From the IMG/VR virus record IMGVR_UViG_3300033977_000049, positions 23,975 through 87,974 of that record: a stretch of 64,000 bases of DNA; one strand, written 5' to 3'. A program made the position numbers and the translations under genes. This DNA is from a virus. A model generated the notes under the pieces. It had not been told where the DNA came from, did no database searches, and worked only from the letters and a program-made list of their open reading frames with translations. Below are positions 28,429 through 37,056 of this stretch, one piece after another; within the stretch, counting starts at the first letter, position 1; each line of letters opens with the position of its first letter.

Positions 28429-29067
28429 CTAAGTGAAAACTTCTTCTCTTTTGCTAATTCTTTCTAGATCAGGCTTGAATATTGGATCTGCCTGTAATTT
28501 TCCGTTTGCAAGATATACCATGGCCACTCCCCCTGGCTGGACAAGGGTACGGGTATGGTCTTGATGTAAGAGTACGCCCAATTCATGTACTATACTAGAA
28601 TGGCCTGAAATGATATCCGGTATTCCAGTTGCCAATCCATGCTCTATTCCTTCTAAAATAACAGGATCAACTCTCCGGCGAAAATCATTCAAAGTTTCTC
28701 CTCCGGGAAATGGGATATCTGGATATAATACGGTATAGTAATGAACAATGTTTTCTGTTTCTGGGTTTCGCTCTTTGCCGCTAAGCTCTCCGACATCTAA
28801 AGCATGTAATTGTTCTGTATAAATCGGAGTAATACCCTTTTTACGGCCAATAATATCAGAAGTCTGGACTGATCTTAATTTATCAGAAGAAACAATTAAT
28901 CCCACTTCGAGTGGTTCAAAGAAATAGGCCAAAACATTAGCATCTTTAAAGCCTTGTTTATCCAGGGGTGGATTGGCCGGACCGCGAAATTTATGCTGTT
29001 CGTTTAAAACGGTTGTGCCATGGCGCACAACATATAAAACAGGAATTTTATCTGGATTTTGGGCCAT
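28429..29067 (-). CDS. Histidine phosphatase superfamily protein (212 aa)
   Basis: The phosphate pocket is complete: RHG at 15-17 (VVRHGTTVLNE), Arg 64 in SDKLRSVQT, Glu 123 in GGETL and His 155 in SGHSSIVHE. Length is normal for the branch with phosphoglycerate mutase-like and nucleotide or sugar phosphatases. It could remove phosphate from a sugar intermediate used by the glycosylation genes; that link is inference. AGGATATAAC precedes the start. Confidence 0.85.
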   Translation of the reverse strand: MAQNPDKIPVLYVVRHGTTVLNEQHKFRGPANPPLDKQGFKDANVLAYFFEPLEVGLIVSSDKLRSVQTSDIIGRKKGITPIYTEQLHALDVGELSGKERNPETENIVHYYTVLYPDIPFPGGETLNDFRRRVDPVILEGIEHGLATGIPDIISGHSSIVHELGVLLHQDHTRTLVQPGGVAMVYLANGKLQADPIFKPDLERISKREEVFT

Positions 29068-29075
29068 GTTATATC

Positions 29076-29267
29076 CTAATCGTAAAATATAGCATTAAGA
29101 TTTGGCATTCCGTTTTTAGTGGTTACGGATGCTTGGAATGGACTGTCAGATGTTCCGCTGGCAGGGTTTGAAGGATCTGATATTACTCTTCCGCACTCTT
29201 TGCACATATTTCCGGGAGTTAAAAAATAAACCAAAACCCATTTCTTACAAAATTGGCAATATTTCAT
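29076..29267 (-). CDS. Small zinc-ribbon protein (63 aa)
   Basis: MKYCQFCKKWVLVYFLTPGNMCKECG holds two CxxC pairs. The start at 29267 follows the upstream stop directly (TAA-T-ATG); the upstream ATGs lie inside the preceding gene. The unordered Ser/Pro-rich remainder ends in NAIFYD. Confidence 0.6.
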   Translation of the reverse strand: MKYCQFCKKWVLVYFLTPGNMCKECGRVISDPSNPASGTSDSPFQASVTTKNGMPNLNAIFYD

Positions 29268-29268
29268 A

Positions 29269-29541
29269 TTATTGGGTGGGATTTTGAGAATTGCTTTTTC
29301 CATTCCAACTAGGATGGGAAGTAATAACTTCCGCACCTTTATCTAATCCATAAAGGGCAGATAAAAATATCGTACCACCACTCCAATCCGGCATAGCGTG
29401 GGTTTTCAATAAAACATGCATTCCACATGCCAACACTACAACAGCGGCAGCGGCAAAAGCTATCTTGCCTATAGAAAGAGTTCCGTCGGGATCTTCAAAA
29501 AGCTGGCGGATATCTGTATATAGTGTAGATAGTATTGTCAT
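29269..29541 (-). CDS. Small membrane protein, holin candidate (90 aa)
   Basis: A hydrophobic helix at about 26-45 (IAFAAAAVVVLACGMHVLL) and a weaker one at about 55-70 follow an acidic start; the C-terminus is polar. Size and layout suit a class II holin, but no lysin gene is visible nearby, so the call stays open. Overlaps the upstream stop (TAATG). Confidence 0.5.
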   Translation of the reverse strand: MTILSTLYTDIRQLFEDPDGTLSIGKIAFAAAAVVVLACGMHVLLKTHAMPDWSGGTIFLSALYGLDKGAEVITSHPSWNGKSNSQNPTQ

Positions 29542-29804
29542 TAATATTCAACTTCCTTGTATAATTTATAATCGTTCCTATACATTTTACTATGTCTAAA
29601 TGTAAATTTGGGTAAATATGCATTGCCATTGACAGAGTTTGCGATATATTTTTTATCGCCAATAAATAATATAACAGTAAGCCTATCGGTTATCAATTTT
29701 TCCAAAAATCCAGCAGGATCACATACGCCGGGGGAATAATATATACGATTGCTACAATTTCTACACAATTTATTATTTTTAATATGTTGAAATGTTATTT
29801 TCAT
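29541..29804 (-). CDS. Hypothetical protein with CxxC (87 aa)
   Basis: LCRNCSNRIYYSPGVCDP has three cysteines near the N-terminus; the rest is basic and aromatic. The ATG at 29804 with GAGG five bases upstream is a better start than the GTG at 29810. Confidence 0.5.
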   Translation of the reverse strand: MKITFQHIKNNKLCRNCSNRIYYSPGVCDPAGFLEKLITDRLTVILFIGDKKYIANSVNGNAYLPKFTFRHSKMYRNDYKLYKEVEY

Positions 29805-29814
29805 GGACACCTCG

Positions 29815-29979
29815 TTAAGGCTGTATTTTTTGTCCGCATAGCGGACACTTTTTAGGCGCTATCCCTATCCAAATCCATCCGCAAAAACATTTTACGTCTT
29901 CACAGATATCTTTCTTTGTTAAAACCATCGTACAATTTGGGCACTTACGAACCCAAACTAAATCTTCTCTGTAGGCCAT
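29815..29979 (-). CDS. Very small zinc-ribbon protein (54 aa)
   Basis: CPNCTMVLTKKD ... VKCFCGWIWIGIAPKKCPLCG forms two or three CxxC knuckles. The ATG at 29979 has GGAGG at ideal spacing; the upstream ATG at 29997 does not. Confidence 0.6.
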   Translation of the reverse strand: MAYREDLVWVRKCPNCTMVLTKKDICEDVKCFCGWIWIGIAPKKCPLCGQKIQP

Positions 29980-30000
29980 AAAGCCTCCAGAATGCATAAA

Positions 30001-30417
30001 TTACTTACATAGCAATGGAACTGGTGTACTTATATTCCATGTGCTTTCATGTTTACAGCGGCATCGATATGTATAAATTCCTAAAAGATCATTTGTAATA
30101 TAAATTATTGTTAAAGGATCTGAGCATAATTCATTATTACAAGCGGGACAATAAATATAAGTTACCTGATTTTTAACACCATGATTTTCATCACATTTTT
30201 CCAAAGACCACATGGGTATTTGTATCCAGCGCGTACCAAATAAAAATCCGGTTACTTTAGCCCATTTACCTCGCTTATATTTTCGATACCATTTGAAATT
30301 TTCCAAAAACATAAATTCTTCTGTTAATGAAAATCCTTTGGGCTGCCGGGTGGCAGCGCGACAGCCCCAAGGGTGGCGTACAACTAATCTGCCAATTAGT
30401 TCATCGCCAAAAGCCAC
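30001..30417 (-). CDS. Zinc-ribbon hypothetical protein, start uncertain (up to 138 aa)
   Basis: The C-terminal half has YIYCPACNNELC and YRCRCKH, a zinc ribbon. The longest frame begins at a GTG (30417) without a clear ribosome site. An internal ATG at residue 36, preceded by AGAAG, would give 103 residues. Downstream of the capsid gene and its hairpins. Function unknown. Confidence 0.5.
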   Translation of the reverse strand: MAFGDELIGRLVVRHPWGCRAATRQPKGFSLTEEFMFLENFKWYRKYKRGKWAKVTGFLFGTRWIQIPMWSLEKCDENHGVKNQVTYIYCPACNNELCSDPLTIIYITNDLLGIYTYRCRCKHESTWNISTPVPLLCK

Positions 30418-30487
30418 ATCTTTTAATGGGGCTTAGCTATCTTCCAATCCGGTTTCAAGCCTATAAACCCATCAATCATGCGGCGTG

Positions 30488-30548
30488 CTCGCCCATTATA
30501 TTGTTATATTAGGGGGCGAGAAGTGAGGGAAAATATATATATTTTCCC
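30488..30548 (-). terminator. Two consecutive hairpins after the major capsid gene
   Basis: A 22-base perfect palindrome at 30527-30548 (GGG, AAAA, then an alternating TA centre) is followed, in the direction of transcription, by CTCGCCC/GGGCGAG at 30514-30520 and 30488-30494. There is no long U-run after them, so they may be a terminator, an mRNA 3' stabiliser or a processing site for the abundant capsid message. Confidence 0.5.
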
Positions 30549-30590
30549 CCAAAAATCATTAGCAATCGTTCTGTATAATCAATCCGATTA

Positions 30591-31491
30591 TTAAGGAGCG
30601 ACAGCTTCAATCCTACGCAGAGTCATAACGGAGCCGGGTCGCAATGTGTTAGTATATTTCACATTATATGAAACCCAACCACCAATTTGACGGGCAGGAT
30701 CGGAAACGGAACCACTAGCTGGTGCCTCTTGGATCATGAGGCGGTAATTTTTCTCACCAGTTGTGGGGTTTTTACCCAAGAACACACTGAATATAGCGTC
30801 ATCACCAAATACATATGTGATATATTTGGGAACGCCATCCACGGTCGGCGTGGGGCAAGTCGTGGTTTGCTTGAAGCGGCATCCGGCAAATTCGATCACT
30901 TCATCATCAGTGAGAGGAGAGAACAATTTGCGGACGGTACTTTCATTGCGCTTCAAAATGTCAGTCAATCCATTGTTAGTTGTGTCGTTAAGAATATCCT
31001 CAACAACATAAGGATGAATAATGCCTCCCCAATAACCATCTTTGGTTAGGGGGCGAGCATTAACGCCCTTAAGAGACTGAGTAGCAGCACGGATAGTCGA
31101 TGCGGTAACGAGTGCACCACCAGTAAGGTCGATGTTTACATTACCATCAACCGCCGCAGCAGCATCAGCCGTCAACTGAACAAGGGTATTAAGAGACAGT
31201 GCCAACCGGTAATTCAGTTCGGTAGCCAAATTTTGGAGCAGAGACGGATCATCAATTGCCACGTCCATCGCTAGATCGGAACTGTTAATAAAATCACAAT
31301 ATTGTCCGATTGTGGCGACTATCTTTGACGTAGACTCTGAGATCGGAGATCCAACTGAACCTTCACTAGCAGGTTGAGTGTTAGCACCAAATAGCGAATA
31401 AGTGAAGAATTGGATCTGGTTCCCGGCATGGAGCGGAAGGGGCTTCTGCTTAGTCATAAGCAAGAAGGGCGTTTCCGCTTTCAGGTTTGGG
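30591..31491 (-). CDS. Major capsid protein, N4-gp56 family, exon 2 (residues 27-326)
   Basis: The sequence NLKAETPFLLMTKQKPLPL, IQFFTYSLFGANTQP, STIRAATQSLKG, WGGIIHPYVVEDIL and the closing QIGGWVSYNVKYTNTLRPG fit the N4-gp56 major capsid family (HK97 fold). The usual start of this family is missing here and is found upstream at 32510-32589. Joining exon 1 to base 31491 gives an uninterrupted frame of 326 residues (Ala-Ile-Pro-Asn-Leu-Lys across the join), a normal length. Without the join, an apparent TTG start at 31463 would give a truncated 290-residue product. Forms the icosahedral shell. Confidence 0.88.
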
Positions 31492-32509
31492 CAAATGTGT
31501 TTAGGCTTTAATTATCACTAATAAAGCGCTCTACATGTTACCATGTAGTTCGGACTCTATCTTAACTTCCAAAGAAGTTTCCGGCGTATTAGTCTCTGGG
31601 GATAATGGCTGATAAAGTTTTTGGAATTGTTGATATAAATCTTCTCTAGCTTCCTGATTTACTTTACTATCTAAACGTATAAATTGTAAAATCAAGTTTG
31701 CTTCTTGTTTTTTTAATATTAAATATGGCAATATTGCCAGTAGAAGATTTTCTTGAATTTCATTCCCGAATATAGTCCATCGGAAAGCAGGTATATAATT
31801 TTCATTTGCAGAATGTTTTGGTTTAAATATTCCACCAAAATGTAAAACTAAATATTCCATTAATGCCCTACTGCAATTAGTAATATTTATAACCTTGTGA
31901 TAGCAATAGCCATTGGCATTATATTGTTTAGTTTTAATTATTCTTAAAGAACCCTCGCCATCGATTAATGCTGCAAGGTAGGAAAAATCTGATTTTGTAT
32001 TATGCATTAATCCAATAGATTTCGATGACCCGCTATTTAATATCTTACTTTTAAAATAAAAATTTTCACGTATATCGGGAATGATTTTATTTCCTAAATC
32101 AATAAAAGAAAGACATAATTTTGCCTGTTCTTTTTTAATGATAAGGGAATCTAAAACAGATAGTAACAGAGACTTTATCCTCTCTTTACCACCATGCGGT
32201 TCCCAATTAAAAGATCTTGTTCCGGGTTTAAAGGAACCGCCAAAATGCTTTATTAGGTAATTCATTAACCTTTTATCTTTATTAGATACGCTAAGATTAA
32301 TAGAATATCCCCAATAGCCTTTTTGATTTTTACAGCGATAGACACCAATATTGCCTTCTCCGTCAATTAATCCCGCAAGATAAGCATAATGTCTATCTTT
32401 TCTAGCCATTCTTTCCTCCGTCTAGTCCTCCCACAATCATTATAACATATTTTTTAAAAAATATGTGGATTTTGACGGATATAGCCGAATTTAAAGGCGA
32501 CCAAATTTT
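31492..32509 (-). mobile_element. Group I intron in the major capsid gene (1018 nt)
   Basis: Core helices are legible on the minus strand. P1: exon AGGCGAU (32516-32510) pairs with GUCGCCU (32501-32495), leaving the expected U-G pair at the splice site. P3: UCCGUC (32479-32474) with GACGGA (32422-32417). P4: CCACA (32468-32464) with UGUGG (32435-32431). P5: an AT hairpin at 32465-32446. P7: GGACU (32428-32424) with AGUCC (31556-31552), within AAGATAGAGTCC, like the usual S strand. P9: CUACAUG-GUAA-CAUGUAG (31548-31531). The intron ends in G (31492). The endonuclease gene fills the P8 region and ends inside P9. The join restores the capsid frame. Confidence 0.92.
31531..32409 (-). CDS. LAGLIDADG homing endonuclease inside the intron (292 aa)
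   Basis: Two motifs, LAGLIDGEG at residues 11-19 and LAALIDGEG at 145-153, each supply one catalytic acidic residue, so this is a single-chain two-domain enzyme. LIKHFGGSFKPG and LVLHFGGIFKPK are the paired DNA-contact segments. The enzyme should cut intronless capsid alleles and drive copying of the intron. Its ribosome site GGAGG overlaps the 3' strand of P3, so translation and folding should compete. The last codons encode P7 and P9 sequence. Confidence 0.92.
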   Translation of the reverse strand: MARKDRHYAYLAGLIDGEGNIGVYRCKNQKGYWGYSINLSVSNKDKRLMNYLIKHFGGSFKPGTRSFNWEPHGGKERIKSLLLSVLDSLIIKKEQAKLCLSFIDLGNKIIPDIRENFYFKSKILNSGSSKSIGLMHNTKSDFSYLAALIDGEGSLRIIKTKQYNANGYCYHKVINITNCSRALMEYLVLHFGGIFKPKHSANENYIPAFRWTIFGNEIQENLLLAILPYLILKKQEANLILQFIRLDSKVNQEAREDLYQQFQKLYQPLSPETNTPETSLEVKIESELHGNM

Positions 32510-32589
32510 ATCGCCTGACGCTCATAGAAAATGGCAACCAAGTTCGGGAATGTTCCCGAAGTTAACACCGAAGCAGGAGTATAACTCAT
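32510..32589 (-). CDS. Major capsid protein, exon 1 (residues 1-26 plus two bases)
   Basis: The ATG at 32589 opens MSYTPASVLTSGTFPNLVAI, then FYERQA, which matches the start of N4-gp56 capsid proteins. Without splicing, translation would run seven codons into the intron and stop at a TAA (Ile-Lys-Phe-Gly-Arg-Leu-stop). The 45 bases upstream hold a small GCCC/GGGC hairpin and AAGAGG. Confidence 0.88.
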
Positions 32590-32634
32590 GGTTGTTTTGC
32601 CCTAAACGGGCTAAATACCTCTTGTTAAGATAGT

Positions 32635-33909
32635 TTAGCGCCGAGCGGATTGACGTGTCTTAAAGCGAATAACTGAAGCCATAAGCTCGTTAATATCTTT
32701 ATCAGACATGCTCTCCAACTCTTCGACTGTGGGCGCTGCGCTTGGTTCTGAAGTAGGTGCTCCACTGGCCTCGCTGGTTCTAACTCCAAATCCAATACTA
32801 GCCGCTCGCGGACGTGGCGCTCCAGGAATCCCCGTGGGCGCTGGCGTCGGTGCCGGTGTTGCCGGTTGTGCTGTTACAGGTGCCACTGGTGCGGGCGCTG
32901 GCTGTGCTGCTGGCACTGGTGCTGGCGTTGGCTCAACTTCTTCTTCTACGGCTTGTAGCTCAAGCAATCCGTCTTGAGCTAAAACATCGAAGGCCTCTGC
33001 CAGTGTTTGTCTATTGAAAAATCCTCGTTTTGGCAATTCAAGCATAACTTGATTAGCATTTGCATCTGTAAGTTCTACGCCTAATTTCGCCTTTGCCAAA
33101 TATCCTATAATCATCCTATAATTAGTATCAGTAGAAAGATATTCAGGATGTGATTCCACAAATGCCCTAGCTTCTGTATCGATATAAAGTTCTTGAGATG
33201 CCTGGGCACCCAATCTTGCATTTTCAACTATATCTTCGAGCTTCATGCCCGTCTTTTTCTCGATAAGAGCAGTTAGGGCAGCATCGGGATCGCTCGTAAG
33301 TTGATTCTTAATTTCAAACTTCTCATCTGCCGTCAATTCACGAACTCTAGTTCTGGCTCGTGCAGGTGTTGGTGCGGCTGACTGTGTGGCAACTTTTAAT
33401 TTCAACTGTTTATTTTGCTGCCTAATTTGCTTAGTTGCGTTAAGTTTAGCAGTAAGAACTTGTCTTAGAAGTTCGCTTTCGTCTTTTCCATAAAAAACCT
33501 CCGCTCCGCTTCCTTCTCCAATGCTCAGCGTAGCCTTTTTACCAGTTGGGGTATCTTCGATAACCACCACAGAACCATCGTCATATTCATATACTTCAGG
33601 TTCTTTAGCGGTTGGTGCGGTTACTACAGGCTGAGGTGCCGTTACTGGAGTTGACGCAGGCGTGTTTGTAATAACTTCCGGCTGTAGTACTGCTTCCGGT
33701 TCGGGTGCAAAGGGATGTGCTTGAGCAGCATCCAATTTAGCTTGCGCGGCTGCAATAGCTGCTTTATCTTCATCTGTTGCGGTATCTTCTACTAGACCTG
33801 TTAAAAAATCTGACCCTCCGGTGCGAGTATCCATAGGCGCAAATTTATCATCTAGCCAAGGCTTCACATCGGGATCTTCTGTCGGGTATTGCACTGTATC
33901 TGTGGCCAT
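32635..33909 (-). CDS. Putative scaffolding protein (424 aa)
   Basis: It lies directly before the capsid gene, which is the usual scaffold position. The product is acidic. It has a helical charged middle (KQIRQQNKQLKLKV; ADEKFEIKNQLTSDPDAALTALIEKK), an Ala/Pro-rich linker at about 310-375, and a short C-terminal helix (SDKDINELMASVIRFKTRQ), a layout typical of scaffolds that bind capsid with their C-terminus. No protease motif. AGGAGAATGAT precedes the start, and before that lies the covarying hairpin. Confidence 0.75.
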   Translation of the reverse strand: MATDTVQYPTEDPDVKPWLDDKFAPMDTRTGGSDFLTGLVEDTATDEDKAAIAAAQAKLDAAQAHPFAPEPEAVLQPEVITNTPASTPVTAPQPVVTAPTAKEPEVYEYDDGSVVVIEDTPTGKKATLSIGEGSGAEVFYGKDESELLRQVLTAKLNATKQIRQQNKQLKLKVATQSAAPTPARARTRVRELTADEKFEIKNQLTSDPDAALTALIEKKTGMKLEDIVENARLGAQASQELYIDTEARAFVESHPEYLSTDTNYRMIIGYLAKAKLGVELTDANANQVMLELPKRGFFNRQTLAEAFDVLAQDGLLELQAVEEEVEPTPAPVPAAQPAPAPVAPVTAQPATPAPTPAPTGIPGAPRPRAASIGFGVRTSEASGAPTSEPSAAPTVEELESMSDKDINELMASVIRFKTRQSARR

Positions 33910-33920
33910 ATCATTCTCCT

Positions 33921-33938
33921 GGTTAGAATCCGCTAACC
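33921..33938 (-). promoter_or_regulatory. Leader hairpin, copy 2 (GGTTAG-CGGATT-CTAACC)
   Basis: On the minus strand GGTTAG/CTAACC closes the same CGGATT loop as copy 1 at 27671-27702. The base pair next to the loop is G-C here and C-G there, so pairing is kept. Both copies stand directly before AGGAGAATG ribosome sites and follow a CCGTGG motif. Confidence 0.6.
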
Positions 33939-33957
33939 ACGGGTTTAATTATGGGAT

Positions 33958-34320
33958 TTAAATTCCCTCCATTGGACCCGGTGTATGATGCCTTAAACTC
34001 TCTGAAAGCACCGCAGGGGGCTTTCGAGCGGCTTCAATCGCCGCATCCACGTCTTGCTTAAATTTAATAAATAATTGATTGGCAACTATAAAAACCGTGC
34101 TAGCTGCATTTACTTCATCTCTATCTTTAGGATCAATCTTAGTTATTTCTTCTGCTGATTTTGCAACATAAGATTGAAGCATTTCTAAAACCACATCAAA
34201 TCCTGGAAGTACTCGAATTTGAGAAAGGGCACGGCCCTTTTCCCACATAGTAATATTATATTCTTCCTCTTCCGTAAGCTGGCGATTAAGAATTTGAGTT
34301 AATTTGGCAGTATCAAACAT
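33958..34320 (-). CDS. Hypothetical helical protein in the head operon (120 aa)
   Basis: All-helical, acidic (LTQILNRQLTEEEEYNITMWEKG; AEEITKIDPKDRDEVNAAS), without motif. Its site between portal and scaffold genes suggests a head assembly or completion role. GGAGTATAAGAT precedes the start. Confidence 0.6.
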   Translation of the reverse strand: MFDTAKLTQILNRQLTEEEEYNITMWEKGRALSQIRVLPGFDVVLEMLQSYVAKSAEEITKIDPKDRDEVNAASTVFIVANQLFIKFKQDVDAAIEAARKPPAVLSESLRHHTPGPMEGI

Positions 34321-34323
34321 ATC

Positions 34324-34551
34324 TTATACTCCATTGGATATATATTTTGGTGATATAAATTGTAATATAGGCTGTGGTATAAATGAAAATATAGGTTGTG
34401 GTATAAAAGGAAGAATAGGATTAGGTATAAATTGAGGAATAGTGGACAGTGCTATGCTCCATCCGCAAAATGGACACATATCTATGGGCGGTGGGTAATC
34501 TATTAATCGATGGCAATTAGGACAATACATTTTTCTTTTCAGCCCTTTCAT
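34324..34551 (-). CDS. Zinc-knuckle protein with FIPQPI repeats (75 aa)
   Basis: MYCPNCHRLIDYPPPIDMCPFCGW is a rubredoxin-like zinc knuckle. It is followed by four near-repeats of the kind FIPNPI, FIPQPI, FIPQPI, QFISPK. The repeat also shows as a 27-base DNA periodicity at 34345-34440. Start preceded by AAGGA. Function unknown. Confidence 0.55.
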   Translation of the reverse strand: MKGLKRKMYCPNCHRLIDYPPPIDMCPFCGWSIALSTIPQFIPNPILPFIPQPIFSFIPQPILQFISPKYISNGV

Positions 34552-34978
34552 ATTGAGTCCTTACAATTTGCTCAACACAACTAGTGGCATCTCCACACCA
34601 AGCAGCTATTCCTTCTTGAGTAAGGGCATCTAAAATAGCTAGCATTATTTCATTCGGATTACGCCTACATCCCGGCTGCCTCCAAAGCCATTGCAGACAT
34701 TTAGTATTAACATCTTCATCGCTTTTACATTCTTCAGCCGGTAAAAATCCTTTGCTATGTAGTTCGGTAATAACAGATTTACGGCATAATTGAAGGGTAT
34801 GAAATGTATCTCTGCCAATTTCATAACCCGCACGCCATGCTAAAAATTGTTTTTTATAATCGGCAGATTCTCTATCGGCTTCAATAATTTCCTCGCAGAT
34901 TATATTACCAATGCGATTTTGCGAGTATCTCCAATTTTCAAATGCTTCTCGCCATTGTGCATTAATATTATTAGGCAT
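34517..34978 (-). CDS. Hypothetical protein (153 aa)
   Basis: Helical, with five cysteines spread through it (NIICEEI, QLCRKS, ECKSDE, PGCRRN, WCGDATSC). Start chosen at 34978, inside the portal stop region, with GGAG upstream. Overlaps portal by 8 bases and the next gene by 35. Confidence 0.55.
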   Translation of the reverse strand: MPNNINAQWREAFENWRYSQNRIGNIICEEIIEADRESADYKKQFLAWRAGYEIGRDTFHTLQLCRKSVITELHSKGFLPAEECKSDEDVNTKCLQWLWRQPGCRRNPNEIMLAILDALTQEGIAAWCGDATSCVEQIVRTQYERAEKKNVLS

Positions 34979-37055
34979 TGGCTCCAAATCCTATCCCTCC
35001 AGGCGCTCCGGCCACTTCTTCCGGAGTCGCAGCTTGCTCTATACTTTGTCTGAGAACTTCATTAGCGGCCCTAGCAATATTTTTATCATCCTGAAGCTGA
35101 GCAGTATTAGTTGCTCTTTGTTGTTCTAAGGCCATTTTACCTTGACTTTGAATTTGCGCTGCCGCTGCTTGTTTAGTAGCCATCCAGCGTTGTTTATCTT
35201 CAGCGGTCATGTCTACAACAACATCATTTATATTCTTCCAATCGCTAACTTCAAACATCATGCGTATCAATTCCCGCACATTAATCTTCTTCCCTTCAAT
35301 GGCCAGCGATTCAGTAATATTACTCGCTTGCAAAAATTGCATCATAATGGGAAGCGCCTGGGCCATATTGCGCCGGGCAAGCATTTTTGCAGCCGCGCTA
35401 ATAGTGAATTTCATGCGAGATTTCTTCGGATTCAATAAATCAATAATATCTCCCTGCTTATCTTTGATATATTCATGGTTTAATTCATCGCTTAGAATAT
35501 ATCTTACGGTTTGAAGGGGCATTAGGTTTCGGTTCATATCAGCAACTTTATATAAATATGGCACCACAACTTGATTACACAGTTTTTCTACAAAATCCTC
35601 TACCCTGGAACCGCTACCAGAAGCCATGAAATTAGCGCCCGCTGCTGATCTTGCTAAATTAGAATGCCCAGATGCTCCTGCCACTCCCTGTGTGGCAAAT
35701 TCACTGGCTCCCGAAGTTTGCTCCACCCTAGCTTGAGACATTGATAATGCCTGCATGGTTTCGGGAATGGGCTGTGGCCTTTGTAATGGCATTAGGGCAT
35801 TTTCTTTATCAATATCGATAATTTTACCGGGCGATACGCGCAAGTTTTGAGTGGGAACGCTCTGGCCTTTTACTCTGGTATAAACTCCATTCAACATGAT
35901 GGCTAACATATCAAGCCATGTATTGACAATGCCCATTTGCAAACGCTGTTCATTTCCTATAGTCTTTGCTAAGCCCATTGACCAAAATGCATTTGGGACA
36001 TCCCACCAGCCAATGCTAAAAAATGGAATTTCATTAAAATAATTTCTAGTATTGGCAATGACTAATTTTCTTTGCAAAACAAGAATATATCTTTGATTAT
36101 CCCATCTTTCTATTAATTCCAAGGGCTGATTAAATGGATCTTCGGTAGGTGCTTCCCATTGGGGTGTAGCGCGAGCATCAGATAATGGTGTGGGATAAAG
36201 AGTTTCGGCTGGGCCTTGAACGACTTCTTCTTTAGGGGGAAAGAAAAGTTCTAAAAGTTTTTCCCTGCTGGGAAGATTTTTAATATCTATGCGCTGTCTT
36301 AATCTATCCAATTCTTCCCAGGTTGGGTACATTTTATGGACAACATATTTAGCTTTTCGGATATCCGGTTCTTTTAATGTGGGATCGGGCAATACGCTTC
36401 TTAGATTACTAATATTTTCAAAGGTTGGCCTATCAACCAATCTTTCCGTAGGAACTTCTTCAAGCTCTTCATCAACGCTTGGAAGTTCTTCTACACCCCC
36501 TGCGGGAGAAGGCAATTTAATATTAGGAATAACACGCCGTAATTCAATATCTTCTTTTTTATAGACTTCCCATCCGTATTTCCAAATGCCAGTTCCATAT
36601 AACAAGCAATTCATTACGCCCAATCTTAAATGTTCACGTATATTCATTTCCTCAAGCTGCCATGCTATAATGGCTGCATTGGCTCTTGCAACTTGAGCGG
36701 AAGTCCCCGGCTTTGGTTGTGCTAAAAATGGGGGATCGTCATAAAATAATCCCTTAATAATCTGGGGAGCTAGGGAATTAACAACCGTAGCTAATGTAAA
36801 GAATGGAATATTGGCACGCTCAACCTGAGTGCCTTCCCAAAACCTAGTTACAACCGGAGCCTGATAAAGAGTTCCGGCGGTAGTCCATCCCAATACCCAA
36901 GATTTGGTAGCCTCAAAATTCTCTGCGCGATCAGCATCTTTTAGAACTATATTGAGCGCAGTGCGGTCATCCCATACGCCAGTGGAAAGAACTTTTTTGG
37001 CATCTTGAAATTGTACTGGCTGTTGTATTCCCGGTGGTTGCGGTAAAAGCGCCAT
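34971..37055 (-). CDS. Portal protein (694 aa)
   Basis: A long protein with the features of podoviral portals: IPFFTLATVVNSLAPQIIKGL and HLRLGVMNCLLYGTGIWKYGW early; FNEIPFFSIGWWDVPNAFWSMGL followed by a QRLQMGIVNTWLD helix in the middle; and a helical Gln/Ala-rich tail (AAAAQIQSQGKMALEQQR) that would make the crown. Direct neighbours are terminase and scaffold. Twelve copies should form the DNA channel at the head vertex. Confidence 0.88.
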   Translation of the reverse strand: MALLPQPPGIQQPVQFQDAKKVLSTGVWDDRTALNIVLKDADRAENFEATKSWVLGWTTAGTLYQAPVVTRFWEGTQVERANIPFFTLATVVNSLAPQIIKGLFYDDPPFLAQPKPGTSAQVARANAAIIAWQLEEMNIREHLRLGVMNCLLYGTGIWKYGWEVYKKEDIELRRVIPNIKLPSPAGGVEELPSVDEELEEVPTERLVDRPTFENISNLRSVLPDPTLKEPDIRKAKYVVHKMYPTWEELDRLRQRIDIKNLPSREKLLELFFPPKEEVVQGPAETLYPTPLSDARATPQWEAPTEDPFNQPLELIERWDNQRYILVLQRKLVIANTRNYFNEIPFFSIGWWDVPNAFWSMGLAKTIGNEQRLQMGIVNTWLDMLAIMLNGVYTRVKGQSVPTQNLRVSPGKIIDIDKENALMPLQRPQPIPETMQALSMSQARVEQTSGASEFATQGVAGASGHSNLARSAAGANFMASGSGSRVEDFVEKLCNQVVVPYLYKVADMNRNLMPLQTVRYILSDELNHEYIKDKQGDIIDLLNPKKSRMKFTISAAAKMLARRNMAQALPIMMQFLQASNITESLAIEGKKINVRELIRMMFEVSDWKNINDVVVDMTAEDKQRWMATKQAAAAQIQSQGKMALEQQRATNTAQLQDDKNIARAANEVLRQSIEQAATPEEVAGAPGGIGFGANA

Positions 37056-37056
37056 G

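Noticed and set aside
30591-31463. A 290-residue capsid protein starting at TTG 31463
   Set aside because: The start lies in the middle of a conserved block (PFLLMTKQKPLPL), has no ribosome site, and the missing N-terminus is encoded upstream of the intron.
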